From contig CM069870.1 in NCBI GenBank assembly GCA_036172665.1, positions 56,606,212 to 56,670,211 on the forward strand: a DNA stretch of 64,000 bases, given 5' to 3'. Origin of the DNA: Prosopocoilus inquinatus. Its lineage: Eukaryota; Arthropoda; Insecta; Coleoptera; Lucanidae. Every line of letters starts with the position of its first letter. Within the stretch, counting starts at the first letter, position 1. The position numbers and the translations under genes are program-made. A model generated the notes under the pieces. That model was not told the origin of the DNA, ran no database searches, and was given only the letters and a program-made list of their open reading frames with translations. Of this stretch, positions 33,690 to 44,198 are shown piece by piece.

Positions 33690-34072
33690 TCCTTGTCCAA
33701 TCGCCATTCCAGTAACAATTTGGCATCCAAGCGCGAAGACGCGGGAGCACGTCCGCAAGTTCAGGAAGAGTCTACATCTCAACCTCCACAAATCTTGGAA
33801 TTGGGGATCCATGGCGCCCAAGAAATATTGAAAAGAAAAAAAAAAGATGCCAAAGACAAAACTTCCAATCAAAACGGAGAACTCGGCGAAAGTACAAGTA
33901 CGAACCAGAAAACGCAGAGTACAGTCTTAAACAAAGAAAATGAAGTGCTCGAAGTACACAGACACGTGTCTATTCCGTTCGCTATACCGGGATTCCAAGG
34001 ATAACCCATAGATCACGTGCACACATTCCTATAACAATTAAAAGATTACTTCGCCACTTATCAGATACCATA

Positions 34073-34342
34073 GTGGGCCTGAGTCTGCCGTCAAACATCT
34101 GAAACCGACACCACGTGCATAGTAGAGCACAATTGAAGCATTGAAGCTCAGTTAGATCGACTTCTTCGAGTTTTTGGTGGACGGAAGCCACGTTGACCTT
34201 CAGAGTGGGCCTGAGTCTAGACTAGACTGTCAAACAAGTGGGACCGTCACTACGTGCATAGTGCAGCACAATCGAAGCATTAAACCTTAGATGGACTGAC
34301 TTCGTCGAGTTTTTCATGGACGGAAGCCACGTTGACCTTCAC
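34073..34342. repeat. Tandem duplication, unit about 130-140 bp
   Basis: Two adjacent copies (about 34073-34202 and 34203-34342) both start AGTGGGCCTGAGTCT. They share CACAAT(T/C)GAAGCATT and GACGGAAGCCACGTTGACCT near the end. The duplication is inside the degenerate LTR element. Confidence 0.7.
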
Positions 34343-34757
34343 TATGAGTAAGTGAGGAATCTTCAAGAAGGTAGCAGCCGCCACCTCAGTGACCGACAGA
34401 ATCGCGAGCAGTTGTCGAATGGCGAGAGACGAAGTCCGACTGCCGTTCAGCATAGCGTTGCCAGCTTCTTTAGCCGAACTGGAGGATCGATGCCGACAAA
34501 ACGATTTTGCAAAATCACCACTGAGACAGAGTGCACGATAAACTGCAACAAAAGAGTCAGCACTGCGGCGGAAGCAGCCGCCAAAATACGGTTATTTCCT
34601 CGGTAAACTTTTTCATAGGGATTGTCCGTTCGCTCAAGCAAGCCGATCGGAAAACTAAGTCGAACAAGCAAGTCTCGGAGCCCCGAGGGAAAACAAAAGA
34701 AACACGTAAATAATTATCGCCACAGAGGACTAGCAATCAACACACCGGCAACAATCA

Positions 34758-35003
34758 ATGGTAAACGCCTTGCTCGATACCGCTACCAGCCACAACTTCA
34801 TCGATGCAGTGCTGGTAACCAAAATCGAATCGAGCCAATTTAAGTCAGCTGAGTTTGCGAGCATCTATGCTAAGTTACGATTCCGAGGATCGACTACTAT
34901 TCGAATGCAACTAAAGAGCATAGACATCACCGCAGATTTCCTTGTCAGGAAGGGACTTCGAGAAGAAATTATACCGATTACGGAACTACTAAAGCAGCAA
35001 TAG
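34758..35003 (+). pseudogene. Retroviral-type aspartic protease remnant
   Basis: An 82-codon frame starts VNALLDTATSHNFIDA. Its Leu-Leu-Asp-Thr matches the catalytic L-L-D-T-G-A-T of LTR-element proteases, with the Gly replaced by Ala, so the flap-side geometry would be lost. F-R-G-S-T-T-I-R-M-Q-L and I-D-I-T-A-D-F-L-V fit the later beta strands of the fold. There is no downstream polymerase in the same element. Confidence 0.5.
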
Positions 35004-35805
35004 GACACTGGGCAATACCAAGACAGTCACATCAATAAAGTCAGCCCGATCTTGACGCCGCTACCGAGCGCCTGTGAAGCAAAAAGAACGAATTCCAGTT
35101 TTCCGAAGTGTTCGATGAGAAAAGAAAGTCATTGCCGAAGCGGTGGGCTCCATGTTTGTCAACGGAACAATTGAGCTGCGGACGGCGCTTTTGAAATTCC
35201 CGAATGTCTCGGCCGGCACAAGGGCCAACGCTGCCAATATACGTATCCGGCAAAGCAATATTCGGCCACTGAATTCAGCGTCCAGGCGAATGGAGGTAAA
35301 AAGCAGAGAATCCGCCCCAGCGACGAATGACACAAGAGGAAAAGACGGCGAGGTCAGAAAACGTTAAGTTACCAGAGAAAGTACGGCCGAGCTCCGATGT
35401 ACTAAGTTGGGCAGAACTTTCTGGTTAAAGCTGCAGTGCAAACTAAGAAACGACGAGAGAACGTACCTTAATGGATACGCTATCCCTGACTTATTCTAGG
35501 GAGCAGTATATATAGTGAACCAGAAGAATTAAGCGGTCAAAGTTCACAAAAGCCGAATACGAGTCACACCAGAGGCCAACCGAGCCGGAAGAACCGGAGC
35601 CACTCTCACCATGACCTTCTCACCGAAGAGTATCGCTTCAGCCGGGATCGTCAAGATACTCCGAGAGTGAAAGCGAAAGTGACACTTTAGAATAAGAAAC
35701 AGAAAGACACTTCAGTGAAGTTAGTTGCAAAATATTTTGCATTTCGTTATTTTCTTTTCCCGAGCCTGAACCACCTCAAAAAGCAGTTTAGCTTGCCACT
35801 GGCAT

Positions 35806-36510
35806 TACTTAATTCAGTCACTCAAACTCAAATTTTTCCAAAAACCCTACTGATCAATTACTGTGCTCCCCGTCTACGGAAAGCCTTTGGAGCACCTCAT
35901 TGGAGAATGCTGAAAAGGATAAAGACGAGCTCGAAATCGCCATTGACAGTTGTTGCAACTAACTTGCTGCCAAACCTATGCTGCTCCATACTGTTACGAC
36001 TTCGGGGTTTGTAAGTAATACCTGTCGACTAATTCCAAACCCTTTGTTAAAAAGACAACAGGATACACTAATATCATTCTACAACACTTATTTTAACAAA
36101 TAGCACTTCTATTAGACTCATGCTAATCACTCGTTAAATTAAACTGGTTCTAACCGCGCGCTGACGTTCGGGTTCTATGTTTAGTCAGCCCGTCCGTTTT
36201 AAGAGACGCATGGAAGCGCCGTGAATTCTTCTGGAAAGCATTGCAACAATCGCGATTGTCTAGGGTCGACCGTCAACAATGGCGCTTAGGTTCATCTGTC
36301 CCAGCCACGGCGGCGTAACAATACCCAGAAAGTCGCTGGCGACCGCTAGCACTTGAATTAACCGCAAATTTCACCGCTACATCAACGCCCAGATCACTTC
36401 GATCAATCATTCTCGACTCCTGCTTCTTCCTTGAGGTATATCTTGAAAATCTTGCTCTTTTTTATTGCTTAATAAAATAAAATTCCTGACCACAATATTT
36501 CACCGCTAAA
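35806..36510 (+). repeat. Right LTR-like repeat of the degenerate element
   Basis: Partner of 33166-33689, interrupted by the solo LTR at 35992-36320. Confidence 0.55.
35988..36324. mobile_element. Solo LTR with 4 bp target duplication
   Basis: The 329 bp segment 35992-36320 begins TGTTACGACTTC and ends GGCGGCGTAACA, short inverted ends TGTTACG/CGTAACA typical of LTRs. It is flanked by ATAC on both sides (35988-35991 and 36321-36324). The homologous left LTR reads through without it. Presumably it arose by recombination between two LTRs of a Ty3- or BEL-type element. Confidence 0.8.
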
Positions 36511-39099
36511 CAGTTTTGAAAGCCAATGAATTAATTTATCTCGATGGATGCACTGGGCTCGAATCCATAACTGAACAAATTAGAGTCCAGTTTTGTGCCT
36601 AGTCAAACGTAACCAAAACGTGCTACTTTGTGAAACTAATTGCGAATGAAAGTTACTGGCAGTGGAAGATTAAAAAAACACCAAAATTTTTTAAAATAAA
36701 TTGTTACATTTTTTCACATTGTCCTTGGCGGACACCTCATCGCCAAGCAAAGCATCACCTACAATAAATATTCAGAATCATTGTGAAACTAGGAAATGTT
36801 CAGCTGTTGCCAAGTTTACACTAGGTAATTGAATAAATAAATTTTATACTAATTCTAATTTGAAGCTTATTTAACATTGAAATACATACATAAATACAAT
36901 TTAAAAATTTTTCTTACATTTCATTTTAATATTTTTAACCTTCTTCATTGCGCTGCATATTTCAAAGGTACATCTGCTTTTCTAAAAGTCATTTTTTTTC
37001 TTATTAAAAAAAGCTCATGTAATTCTTAACTTCTTTGACAGTATTTGTATCTCCTGCTTTCGATAAAATGAAGGCATTAAAGACACGAATGGTTGCACTG
37101 TGTGAATGCAGACACGTGCAGCTTGGTCTTAGCCTTTTCAAAGACATATCATCCCGCGTTTCAGTCAAATAAAGAAATACTTGCAAGCAGTTATCCTCTA
37201 GTAGCGCCTCTTATTACGGGGGCACGAATCCTTTCTGTTCGAGATCTGATTTCATCTGCTGCATTCGAAAGGGCTCTCGGTTCAATTACTTACGCATGCA
37301 GACCGCGTTCTGTTTGCAAGGAAACGTGTCAAAGAATATTTTTATCTTTGTTTGTGCATTTGTAACGCTAAAATGAAATATATGCAAAGGAGGGAAGGAA
37401 AGACAAGTTTTTCGTGGAACTGCTAAAATTATTAAAAAAATATATGTTTGAGTAATTTATATTATTGTGTAACATTTAATATGTGAGGTATAACATAATG
37501 ATTTTGTAAATGGAATGAAAACGAAAAAAAAATGAAATATTCGTCGGATCGGTTTAAATGAAGCACAGCACACCGGTAGAAGCAGTTTACTTTTCTTCGC
37601 GAGTAACAAATTTTAAGACATTTATTGAATTCAATTAAATATTGATTTAATATTGATTTCAACAATTAAAATTAAGCAAAAAAATACGAAGGAACTAAGG
37701 AGCTAATCAAGTGTTAATTGTTATTATATCAACTAGAATCATGTATCAATTCCCGCAATATATTGTAGCGTATCTATTCAACATGCTTTCCTGCGCTAGA
37801 GGCAACTGCAATTCAAATTTGCATTGTTTTCAAGCTCCAACGCACATTGCAATTGAAAATTCCAGCTTCAAATGCTGGCACGTTTCTTAATGTAAATGAA
37901 TCACTGTCATGAAACTCAGCTCATTTTTCATTTGATACACAATATCTTACAAATGGTTGTGTAGAGCACGTACGGACGGGAGTGAGAAACTTACTTTTTA
38001 TCTCCTTTTGTCCCCAATTCTTTTAGCAATTCGTACGATGTTGAGTTTCGATTTCTTCGTTAGTAGCACCCTGGTTTAAGCATGGAAAGTCAGAAATCGA
38101 TTTGCAAATCGTTTTCCTCGAATAGCTCGAATGGCGTCTACTTATATTTTTGTAATTTTTATTGAAAACGGTCCACTCCTCATCTCTTTCTATGTTTACT
38201 TAATAGCCTCTCTAATTAACGTTTACATAAAATCCAAAGCTTTAAATTACAAAATATATTCAAACAAAGGAGAAATTTTAGTACATTAGCGAAAGATTAC
38301 AAACAAACACCTGTGTCATAAGATAACAGACGCATATTCTCTCATACTTATTGCTACAACCAATAACATATGACACAACCTGTATATTAAAGTTTATAAT
38401 CAATAGTACGTAATAATTGTGGACAGTCAGCGAACTTACAACCAAATTAAAGTCACTTTCAAAAGGCTCTGCATTTTATTTCGTTGATGAAAACATTTGA
38501 AACACTTACGAAACTTTTGTTTGACAATCGCATGAGGTCGGCTTACTAAATATTTATTACAAATTACTATTTTGTAATACTTGCTAATTGCTAGTCTTTT
38601 GTCATTAACTGCCCATTTAAATATTTTTCATACCTAGGTATGTATGTATTTCGTAATTAAAATTTTGATTTAGTATAAATACTTATGTGTTACTTGCAAC
38701 AATAAAATATGCAGTGGGTGCTCAGATTTTCTTAACTATGGAAGTTTATTTTGTTTTTTTTCGAAAAAAATATTAATTTTAGAGAAAAGTTTTGCTTGTT
38801 GAATGCCCCTATTGAGTTATAACTTCTGCAAGTTTGAATTACTTTAGAATAGTTCCGGTTTTCTGTTATAAAGACTTATATTAATAGTAAAACTACCTAC
38901 GTAATTAAAATTCATAATTGTCGTTTTGGGTTGCTTACAATTCTTTCAATTCAATTCAATTCAAAAACGAAAATAAAACAGCCTTTCATAGGTTAAATAA
39001 ATTTGGGTGCAAACTGTATGGTAGTGTACTTAAAGGGGCTTTTAGGGGTCGGAGTTATGAATTCTTACTTATCTAAATAGTTGATTTAGAAATAATAAA
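36511..39099. other. No gene recognised
   Basis: AT-rich sequence. A 90-codon frame on the + strand (37093-37365) and others show no family resemblance. Four TTCAA units occur near 38946-38965. Confidence 0.45.
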
Positions 39100-40150
39100 A
39101 CTAAATAAATTTGAATCAAATCGAATAAAACAGAAACGAAAGACGATCGTCGAATTCGCCGATGAAGGTAAGACGAAAACAAAAAATATGAGAAACTCAA
39201 TAAATCAAACCGGTATAATAAAAACTGACGAATTCTTGTCACAACCAAAGATTTAATGTGTAAAAATAAAAAAGGCTTGAGTTAATATATAAAAAAAATA
39301 GAATAAAGTTAAATCAAATTTATAGAAAAAGTAAAAAAAAGCAAACGACAATTAAATAATTTAATAAAATCAAGTCAAATAAACTCTAACCAAAGAACAA
39401 AAAACAAGATGATTGATTGATAATTAATAAGAAAGAAACAAATAAAACCGATTTAAAGAAAAAACAAAGGTTGATCAATTGGAAAGTAGGAAATAAGAAA
39501 TTAAAGGATGACGATAAAGTTGGGACCAGAAAAAGATTGTTTAAAACCAACAGTAAGTCAAGTTGATTTAAAAATTTACGAAATTCTTCATAACACAAAA
39601 ATTAATGTGTAAACATTAGAGAACAGAGACGATCATTATTAATAATTAAAAAACAAAATAAAATCAAACCGAAGAGTCAATCAGTCGATGGGATTTAAGT
39701 GTAAAACAAAGTCGTTTCCAATTAACGGGAAAAAAAACATTTAAAAAAATATTGCAAATCGTTTTTGATGGCAGAGAATATTTGGGACTTCATCAGCAGA
39801 AGCGTAGCTCGCGAGTTCCTAATATTGCGTTAGGATTGATAAATAAAAGCAAAAAAAAAACAAAATTTTTAAAACTTTCATTATATTTTGACAGCAAGCA
39901 TGGGCGCCGTGCATGGGAGATGACTTATTATGTAGCAAACTAACGTAAATAAGATTGAATCAAAAGCATTGATACATTTTTAACTGAAACGATAATTCAA
40001 ATATAAAATCGAGAAAAGAAAATCAAATATAAAATCGATAAATGATAAAGAAAAGGACGACGGTTTAAAATGAAAAAATAAAAATAAAACAAAATAAAGT
40101 CAAACAGAATAAAAGAATGTCACAATTTAACAAAATTTAAATTTTAACAT
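39100..40150. repeat. A-rich, low-complexity stretch on the + strand
   Basis: About 1 kb of + strand sequence consists of degenerate AAATAAAATCAAA/GAATAAAA-like phrases, strongly A over T. No tandem period could be fixed by eye. It may be a decayed satellite-like or polyA-derived region. Confidence 0.5.
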
Positions 40151-40158
40151 TATTAGTG

Positions 40159-41027
40159 TACAGTGTGACCATCGATTGAGTTCATAATAGGAAAAACTTT
40201 TTTATTTTTGAGTTTTCAAGAAAAAGTCATTCTTTATAAAAGTTTTTGCTTGTCCTGAAACCTCCAAAAAATTCATAGAAAGTGGCAAATTCTGGTTGAT
40301 AACCGACAAAAATTGAAAATTCTCCTTTGATTTTTGCAAAATATCGCAAAGTTTAAAGTTTTTCTTAATAAAATCAGGTCAACTGGTACTGCTTGTGTCA
40401 TGAATTAAAATGTTTGTTCTCATATTATCAAAAATGCAAAGATTTTAATTCAAGAAAAATTCTGCCTTTTTAAATTGTTTAGAATAAATATTTAAATCGC
40501 CGATAATTTAAATCCTCGATTCCTCATTGTTAAAACAAGCGAAGTACTGTGCAAGTCATTGGCAAAATAGTAACCTCAGCCTCAAGATAAACTTCATTCT
40601 CTTTCAACACTGGCCTTTTTCAGAAAATGTTTTTAAACAATGTTTTCAGTTACCCGCACATAGAATTCTCTTTAAATATCTTATTTAGGATTTTACGACA
40701 AACAATTCGATATTTCATAACATTCAATTAAGTAAATACGCTCTAGAATTAACATTCTTGCCTGAATAGTTTTCTCACATAAATTAGTAACATTAACTGA
40801 CAAGACCGGCTAACATGATTTTTACTCAAAATTTTTGGACTACCACGTTTTATGGAAATTGAAATACAATTTGTTATTTTCCTCAGCTATCAAAAAGAAT
40901 TCATTTTCAATAACATTTTTGGGAGTTTTAGGACAAGCAAAAACTTTTAAAAAGAATAACTTTTTCTCGAAAACTCTAAAATAAAAAAGTTTGTCCTATT
41001 GTGAACCCAATCCGTGGACACAGTGTA
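40159..41027. mobile_element. TA-flanked non-coding element with about 100 bp inverted ends
   Basis: Element 40161-41025 (865 bp). The left end CAGTGTGACCATCGATTGAG and the right end, in complement CACTGTGTCCACGGATTGGG, continue as matching inverted arms for about 100 bases (shared TTCA(T/C)AATAGGA, ACTTTTTTATTTT, AAAAGTTTTTGCTTGTCCT). TA is duplicated at both sides. No coding capacity; a Tc1/mariner-type MITE. Confidence 0.75.
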
Positions 41028-41337
41028 TGTATTTACACCCTACTATTTTGAAAATATTAATTAAATTTGAAAGGGGGTCGATAAGAATTTTTCTTTTTTT
41101 GTAAGGAATCTACGCTTAGAAAAGGTTGGAAACATCTGCACTAAAACAAAGAGTATGACAAGAGTATTAAACCTTTTTTAATGGTTTAAGATGAGAATCT
41201 GTGATACTTGATCCGTTTTAGATTCTAACTACTACAACAGAGGTCCAGAGGAACAGATTCTTGCGGCACTTCACACTTAATATTAGTAATTAATGTGAAA
41301 GTTTTAATAGATAGCATACTATTTACGTTCTTGTTTA

Positions 41338-41680
41338 TGTTAAAATAAATGCACTCCTTTGTGTTAACTTTTTTAGATGTAGTGCCGGATCAGTACTCGT
41401 TTATGTTTATGTTAGAATCAGGGAAAAGAATTCGGGCCACTTGTTCCGCGAACGGTACGAAAATTTAGTATCCGGACTGTAACCGCCTCGCCCTCCCATT
41501 GCGTACTTCCCCTTCCACTCAATAAAGAGTTCGATGCATCAGAGCCGCGGAAGGGTGACAGTAGTAAATAGTACATTCGGCATAAAAAGCGTCTAATACT
41601 AAGTGGCCCGAATTCTTTTCCCTGGTTATAATAAATGCATTCCTTTGTGTTAATTTTTTTAGATGTAGTGCCGGATCAAT
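41338..41680. repeat. Tandem duplication of about 75 bp split by a hAT MITE
   Basis: The phrase TTTTTTAGATGTAGTGCCGG with its flanks occurs at about 41340-41393 and again at 41635-41690. The second copy is interrupted at its start by the MITE at 41419-41634. The duplication predates the MITE. Confidence 0.65.
41411..41642. mobile_element. hAT-type MITE with 8 bp target duplication
   Basis: Element 41419-41634 (216 bp) begins CAGGGAAAAGAATTCGGGCC and ends in the complement of the same phrase. The flanks GTTAGAAT and GTTATAAT differ at one base. CAGGG ends and 8-base duplications fit hAT. Confidence 0.75.
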
Positions 41681-41690
41681 TCTTTGCATC

Positions 41691-42200
41691 ACATCACACT
41701 CGCTTACTAATTTCTTTTGATAATGCATTTCTTTAAATGTCTCCCTCTATGAACCCTCTCTCACGTAACTTCAAACCGTTTAAATTTATCACCTACCCAA
41801 CAAAATCCTCCCTCAACAATTAATTAACAACGAACTTTGCACAAACTTTGGAACAATTTCCGCCAAAGACCCAACCGTAAAGCCGAGCACGATTGTTTGG
41901 CTCCCGTGTAGCTTCTCCTGCTGCTTTCAGGTGATCAAACAGCGTAAAATTGTGCTCTCTCTCTCTCTTTGCGCTCCTCTGTGTTATAATTACGTCCTTA
42001 AAGGATTGCTGATGCAGCGGGTGATTTGGTCTGTTTCAGAAACGTCGGCGCTGACCGACTACCCTTTTTACTGCAAGCATAGGGCGGTATGGTACGCGAC
42101 GATTGGAAACATACCGTAGATAACGAGACCTAAACGAGACATCATCCGCTTTGACACGAATTTCAAGATTGGCTTCAGGATTTAATGTGAAACGCAAAGT
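41691..42200 (+). promoter_or_regulatory. Possible promoter and 5' untranslated region of the exon at 42201
   Basis: GC-richer than its surroundings, with a CT tract (about 41953-41971). CTGTTTCAG at about 42032-42040 could end an intron before a 5' untranslated exon running into the ATG at 42201. No clear TATA box or start site could be fixed. Confidence 0.3.
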
Positions 42201-42279
42201 ATGAATCTGTCTGATGTTATCGGCGAGCTGAAGCAACAGTGCGATGAATATTTGAATGCAACTCAAACGCACATCGATG
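42201..42279 (+). CDS. Candidate first coding exon of an unknown host gene
   Basis: ATG at 42201 opens 26 codons plus one base (MNLSDVIGELKQQCDEYLNA, then T-Q-T-H-I-D) and ends at a consensus donor, GATG followed by GTAAGTAC at 42280. The peptide is amphipathic, without low complexity, and its codon use is balanced. That differs from the chance frames around it. The exon ends in phase 1, and the next exon is not evident before 64 kb. If real, the Mag-type and Mutator-like elements downstream lie in its first intron. I do not recognise the protein. Confidence 0.45.
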
Positions 42280-42578
42280 GTAAGTACTTTATTAAAAAAA
42301 ATATTAGTAAACTATGAGCTTTAAATTTAAGTACACTTTTTAAACAGAGGTAAAAGGAATATTGGTGACAGAAAGGATTAATTAAATTAAATTGTAGATA
42401 ATGATTTATTAAGATGGATTATGTATTATGAATTCACTCTTTTTTCTCGTCAAAGCAGGCGAGTTAGGGTGACATTTTTCTTGGTATCACAATGAATTAT
42501 AGATGTCATGTGAACGGTTTTGTTTATTTCAAGTTTATGAGTTTAGTACATTGACATCATCTCGACTGCAGTAGCAAG

Positions 42579-42755
42579 TGATGTAGTGTATTTAATTGAA
42601 ACAAGTGCGCTGGACTAGTTTTTAGTTCTGCATGTGTTGTTAATGCTATACGGAGTTCAGCGGTTTGTTAGTTGTACGGACAGTTGTTGTTTGGGTTCCA
42701 ATAAAGCATGTCTTAAAACTAATTGTTGACATCTTTTTAAATCAAAAACGCATCA
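42579..42755 (+). repeat. 5' LTR of the Mag-type element
   Basis: 177 bp with an AATAAA-like signal near 42702. It matches 46812-46996 except for six substitutions and one AT-rich length difference. Confidence 0.85.
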
Positions 42756-42756
42756 G

Positions 42757-42771
42757 TGGCGACGAGGATGG
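42757..42771 (+). promoter_or_regulatory. Primer binding site of the Mag-type element
   Basis: TGGCGACGAGGATGG starts one base after the LTR, complementary to a tRNA 3' CCA end. I recall a tRNA-Ser primer for Mag but cannot confirm it here. Confidence 0.6.
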
Positions 42772-42773
42772 TA

Positions 42774-43098
42774 TGGTGTTACCGGCAACGATAAATTGTA
42801 AATTAATTTGCAGGCATCTTCACTTAAAGAATTTAGAAGAACTGCCCGTTTCCGACCTGGATCCGTAATATTATTGGCGATGAAATAATTTTCTAATCGT
42901 GGTTTATATAAGGTCCAGTCACTGTTTAATGTAAATTCACGTAACCGTCCCACCAAATCACCGGATTCACCCATTTTCTTCTTCTTCGAGAAAAACAATA
43001 ATATTACGGATCCAGGTCGGAAACGGGCAGTTCTTCTAAATTCTTTAAGTGAAGATGCCTGCAAATTAATTTACAATTTATCGTTGCCGGTAACACCA
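42774..43098. repeat. Perfect 103 bp inverted repeat around an inverted gag start
   Basis: 42774-42876 is the exact reverse complement of 42996-43098, with a 119-base spacer. The true gag start lies on the - strand (ATG at about 42975, MGESGDLVGRLREFTLNSDW onward). Downstream gag is on the + strand from the right repeat on. The 5' gag segment is thus inverted and its inner end duplicated, as a snap-back or template switch would produce. Confidence 0.85.
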
Positions 43099-43713
43099 GA
43101 AATAAAAACCTATGATCAGCTAGTAGCATTATTAAATATACATTTTAAATCGTCCTTGTCATCGTTTGCGGCACGATATAAATTTTTCAATAGTACGAAA
43201 ATGGTACCCGAGTCCGCAAATGAATGGACAGCAAGAGTACGAAGTTTAGCGGTACACTGCGAATTTACAGCTGAAGAGATTGAAGGCGTGTTGAGGGATC
43301 GTTTCATAATTGGGTTCAGCCCAGGACCTGTTCAAGATCGCCTTTTCGAAGAGAAAATTGGTGTATCGCTTTCACAAGCTGTCGAAATTGCATCGCAAAA
43401 GATGGCGGCGCATCATTTTCCAGATCCAACTTCGCTGGTGAAAACGGAACCGGATTTACATAAGTTGAGCATGCGTAAAGGATCCACCGGGACAGCGCAC
43501 TCAGGATCTACATCTACACCCCGCGGAAACTTGTTTTCGAAGTGTTCGGTATGTGGCAGGAGCAATCATACTACAGATAAGTGCCATTACCGCGATTGCG
43601 TTTGTAATTTTTGCAAAAAGAGGGGCATATTGCTTCAAATTGCGCGGCGAAAAAGAAAAATATTAAAGTTAAAAATAATGATATTAAAAGCAAACACACA
43701 ATTTTTTAGATAA
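43084..43713 (+). pseudogene. Mag-type gag, main part
   Basis: About 210 codons in the + direction after the inverted start. A capsid-like region has ANEWTARVRSLAVHCEFTAE and LRDRFIIGFSPGPVQDRLFE. A first zinc knuckle C-S-V-C-G-R-S-N-H-T-T-D-K-C (C-x2-C-x4-H-x4-C) is present. The second knuckle begins C-N-F-C-K-K-R-G but loses its His and last Cys through a one-base deletion near 43626, after which the frame runs into unrelated basic residues. It cannot make a normal Gag because its N-terminal part is on the opposite strand. Confidence 0.8.
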
Positions 43714-43734
43714 TTTGTTTGTTTTGAAAACAGA

Positions 43735-44110
43735 ATAAGTAAACCAGCCTATAATGATTGAGGTTGTAGTTGAGGATATAAACATTTCTAGTCAAACTGA
43801 TACGGGAATTGATAGGGAATTTGGAAAGAAACATTTAAACAGTTTCCATTGTTAAAATGTAATAAAAAGTTGTATTTTTATAATGGCGATAAGCTTGATC
43901 CTGTAGGTATTTGTAATTTAACAGTTAATTACAAGAATAAGACGCATATAATGGAATTTTATGTAATTAAAAATGGCGGTAAACCAATTTTCGGTAGAGA
44001 TTTTTTAAATTTCTTCAATATGGGTATTTTCGATATTAATCACGTAAACTCTGCCTCCTATATCGAATTTTTAGAAAAAAATATTCGAAATTATTTTCAA
44101 CAGAGTTAGG
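43735..44110 (+). pseudogene. Mag-type protease, degenerate
   Basis: IEVVVEDINIS near 43756 leads to Thr-Asp-Thr-Gly near 43797, the catalytic D-T-G. The frame then breaks. The remainder (43849-44109) holds G-I-C-N-L-T-V-N-Y and the conserved late block G-G-K-P-I-F-G-R-D-F-L. Confidence 0.7.
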
Positions 44111-44198
44111 TACTTTTAACAAAGGTGAGGTAACGTTAAATTTAAAATCTAACTCAGTTTCTCCTCGATTTTTTCGTTCTAGGCCACTGTCTTTTGCA

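Larger units (their letters stand above)
33166..36510 (+). mobile_element. Degenerate non-autonomous LTR retroelement
   Basis: Two direct repeats of roughly 400-520 bp (about 33166-33689 without its MITE, and 35806-36510 without its solo LTR) share phrases such as AAAACCCTACTG, ATCGCCATTGACAGTTGTTG, CTTGAATTAACCGCA and TTTCACCGCTAAA. The roughly 2.1 kb interior has a gag-like charged frame (33693-34004) and a retroviral-type protease remnant (34758-35003), but no reverse transcriptase or integrase could be found. Exact LTR starts are unclear. LTR identity by eye is about 80%, so it is old. Confidence 0.6.

Noticed and set aside
42753..43064. 103-codon frame on the - strand as an independent gene
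   Set aside because: Its first third is antisense to the inverted repeat; the rest is the inverted gag start of the Mag-type element.
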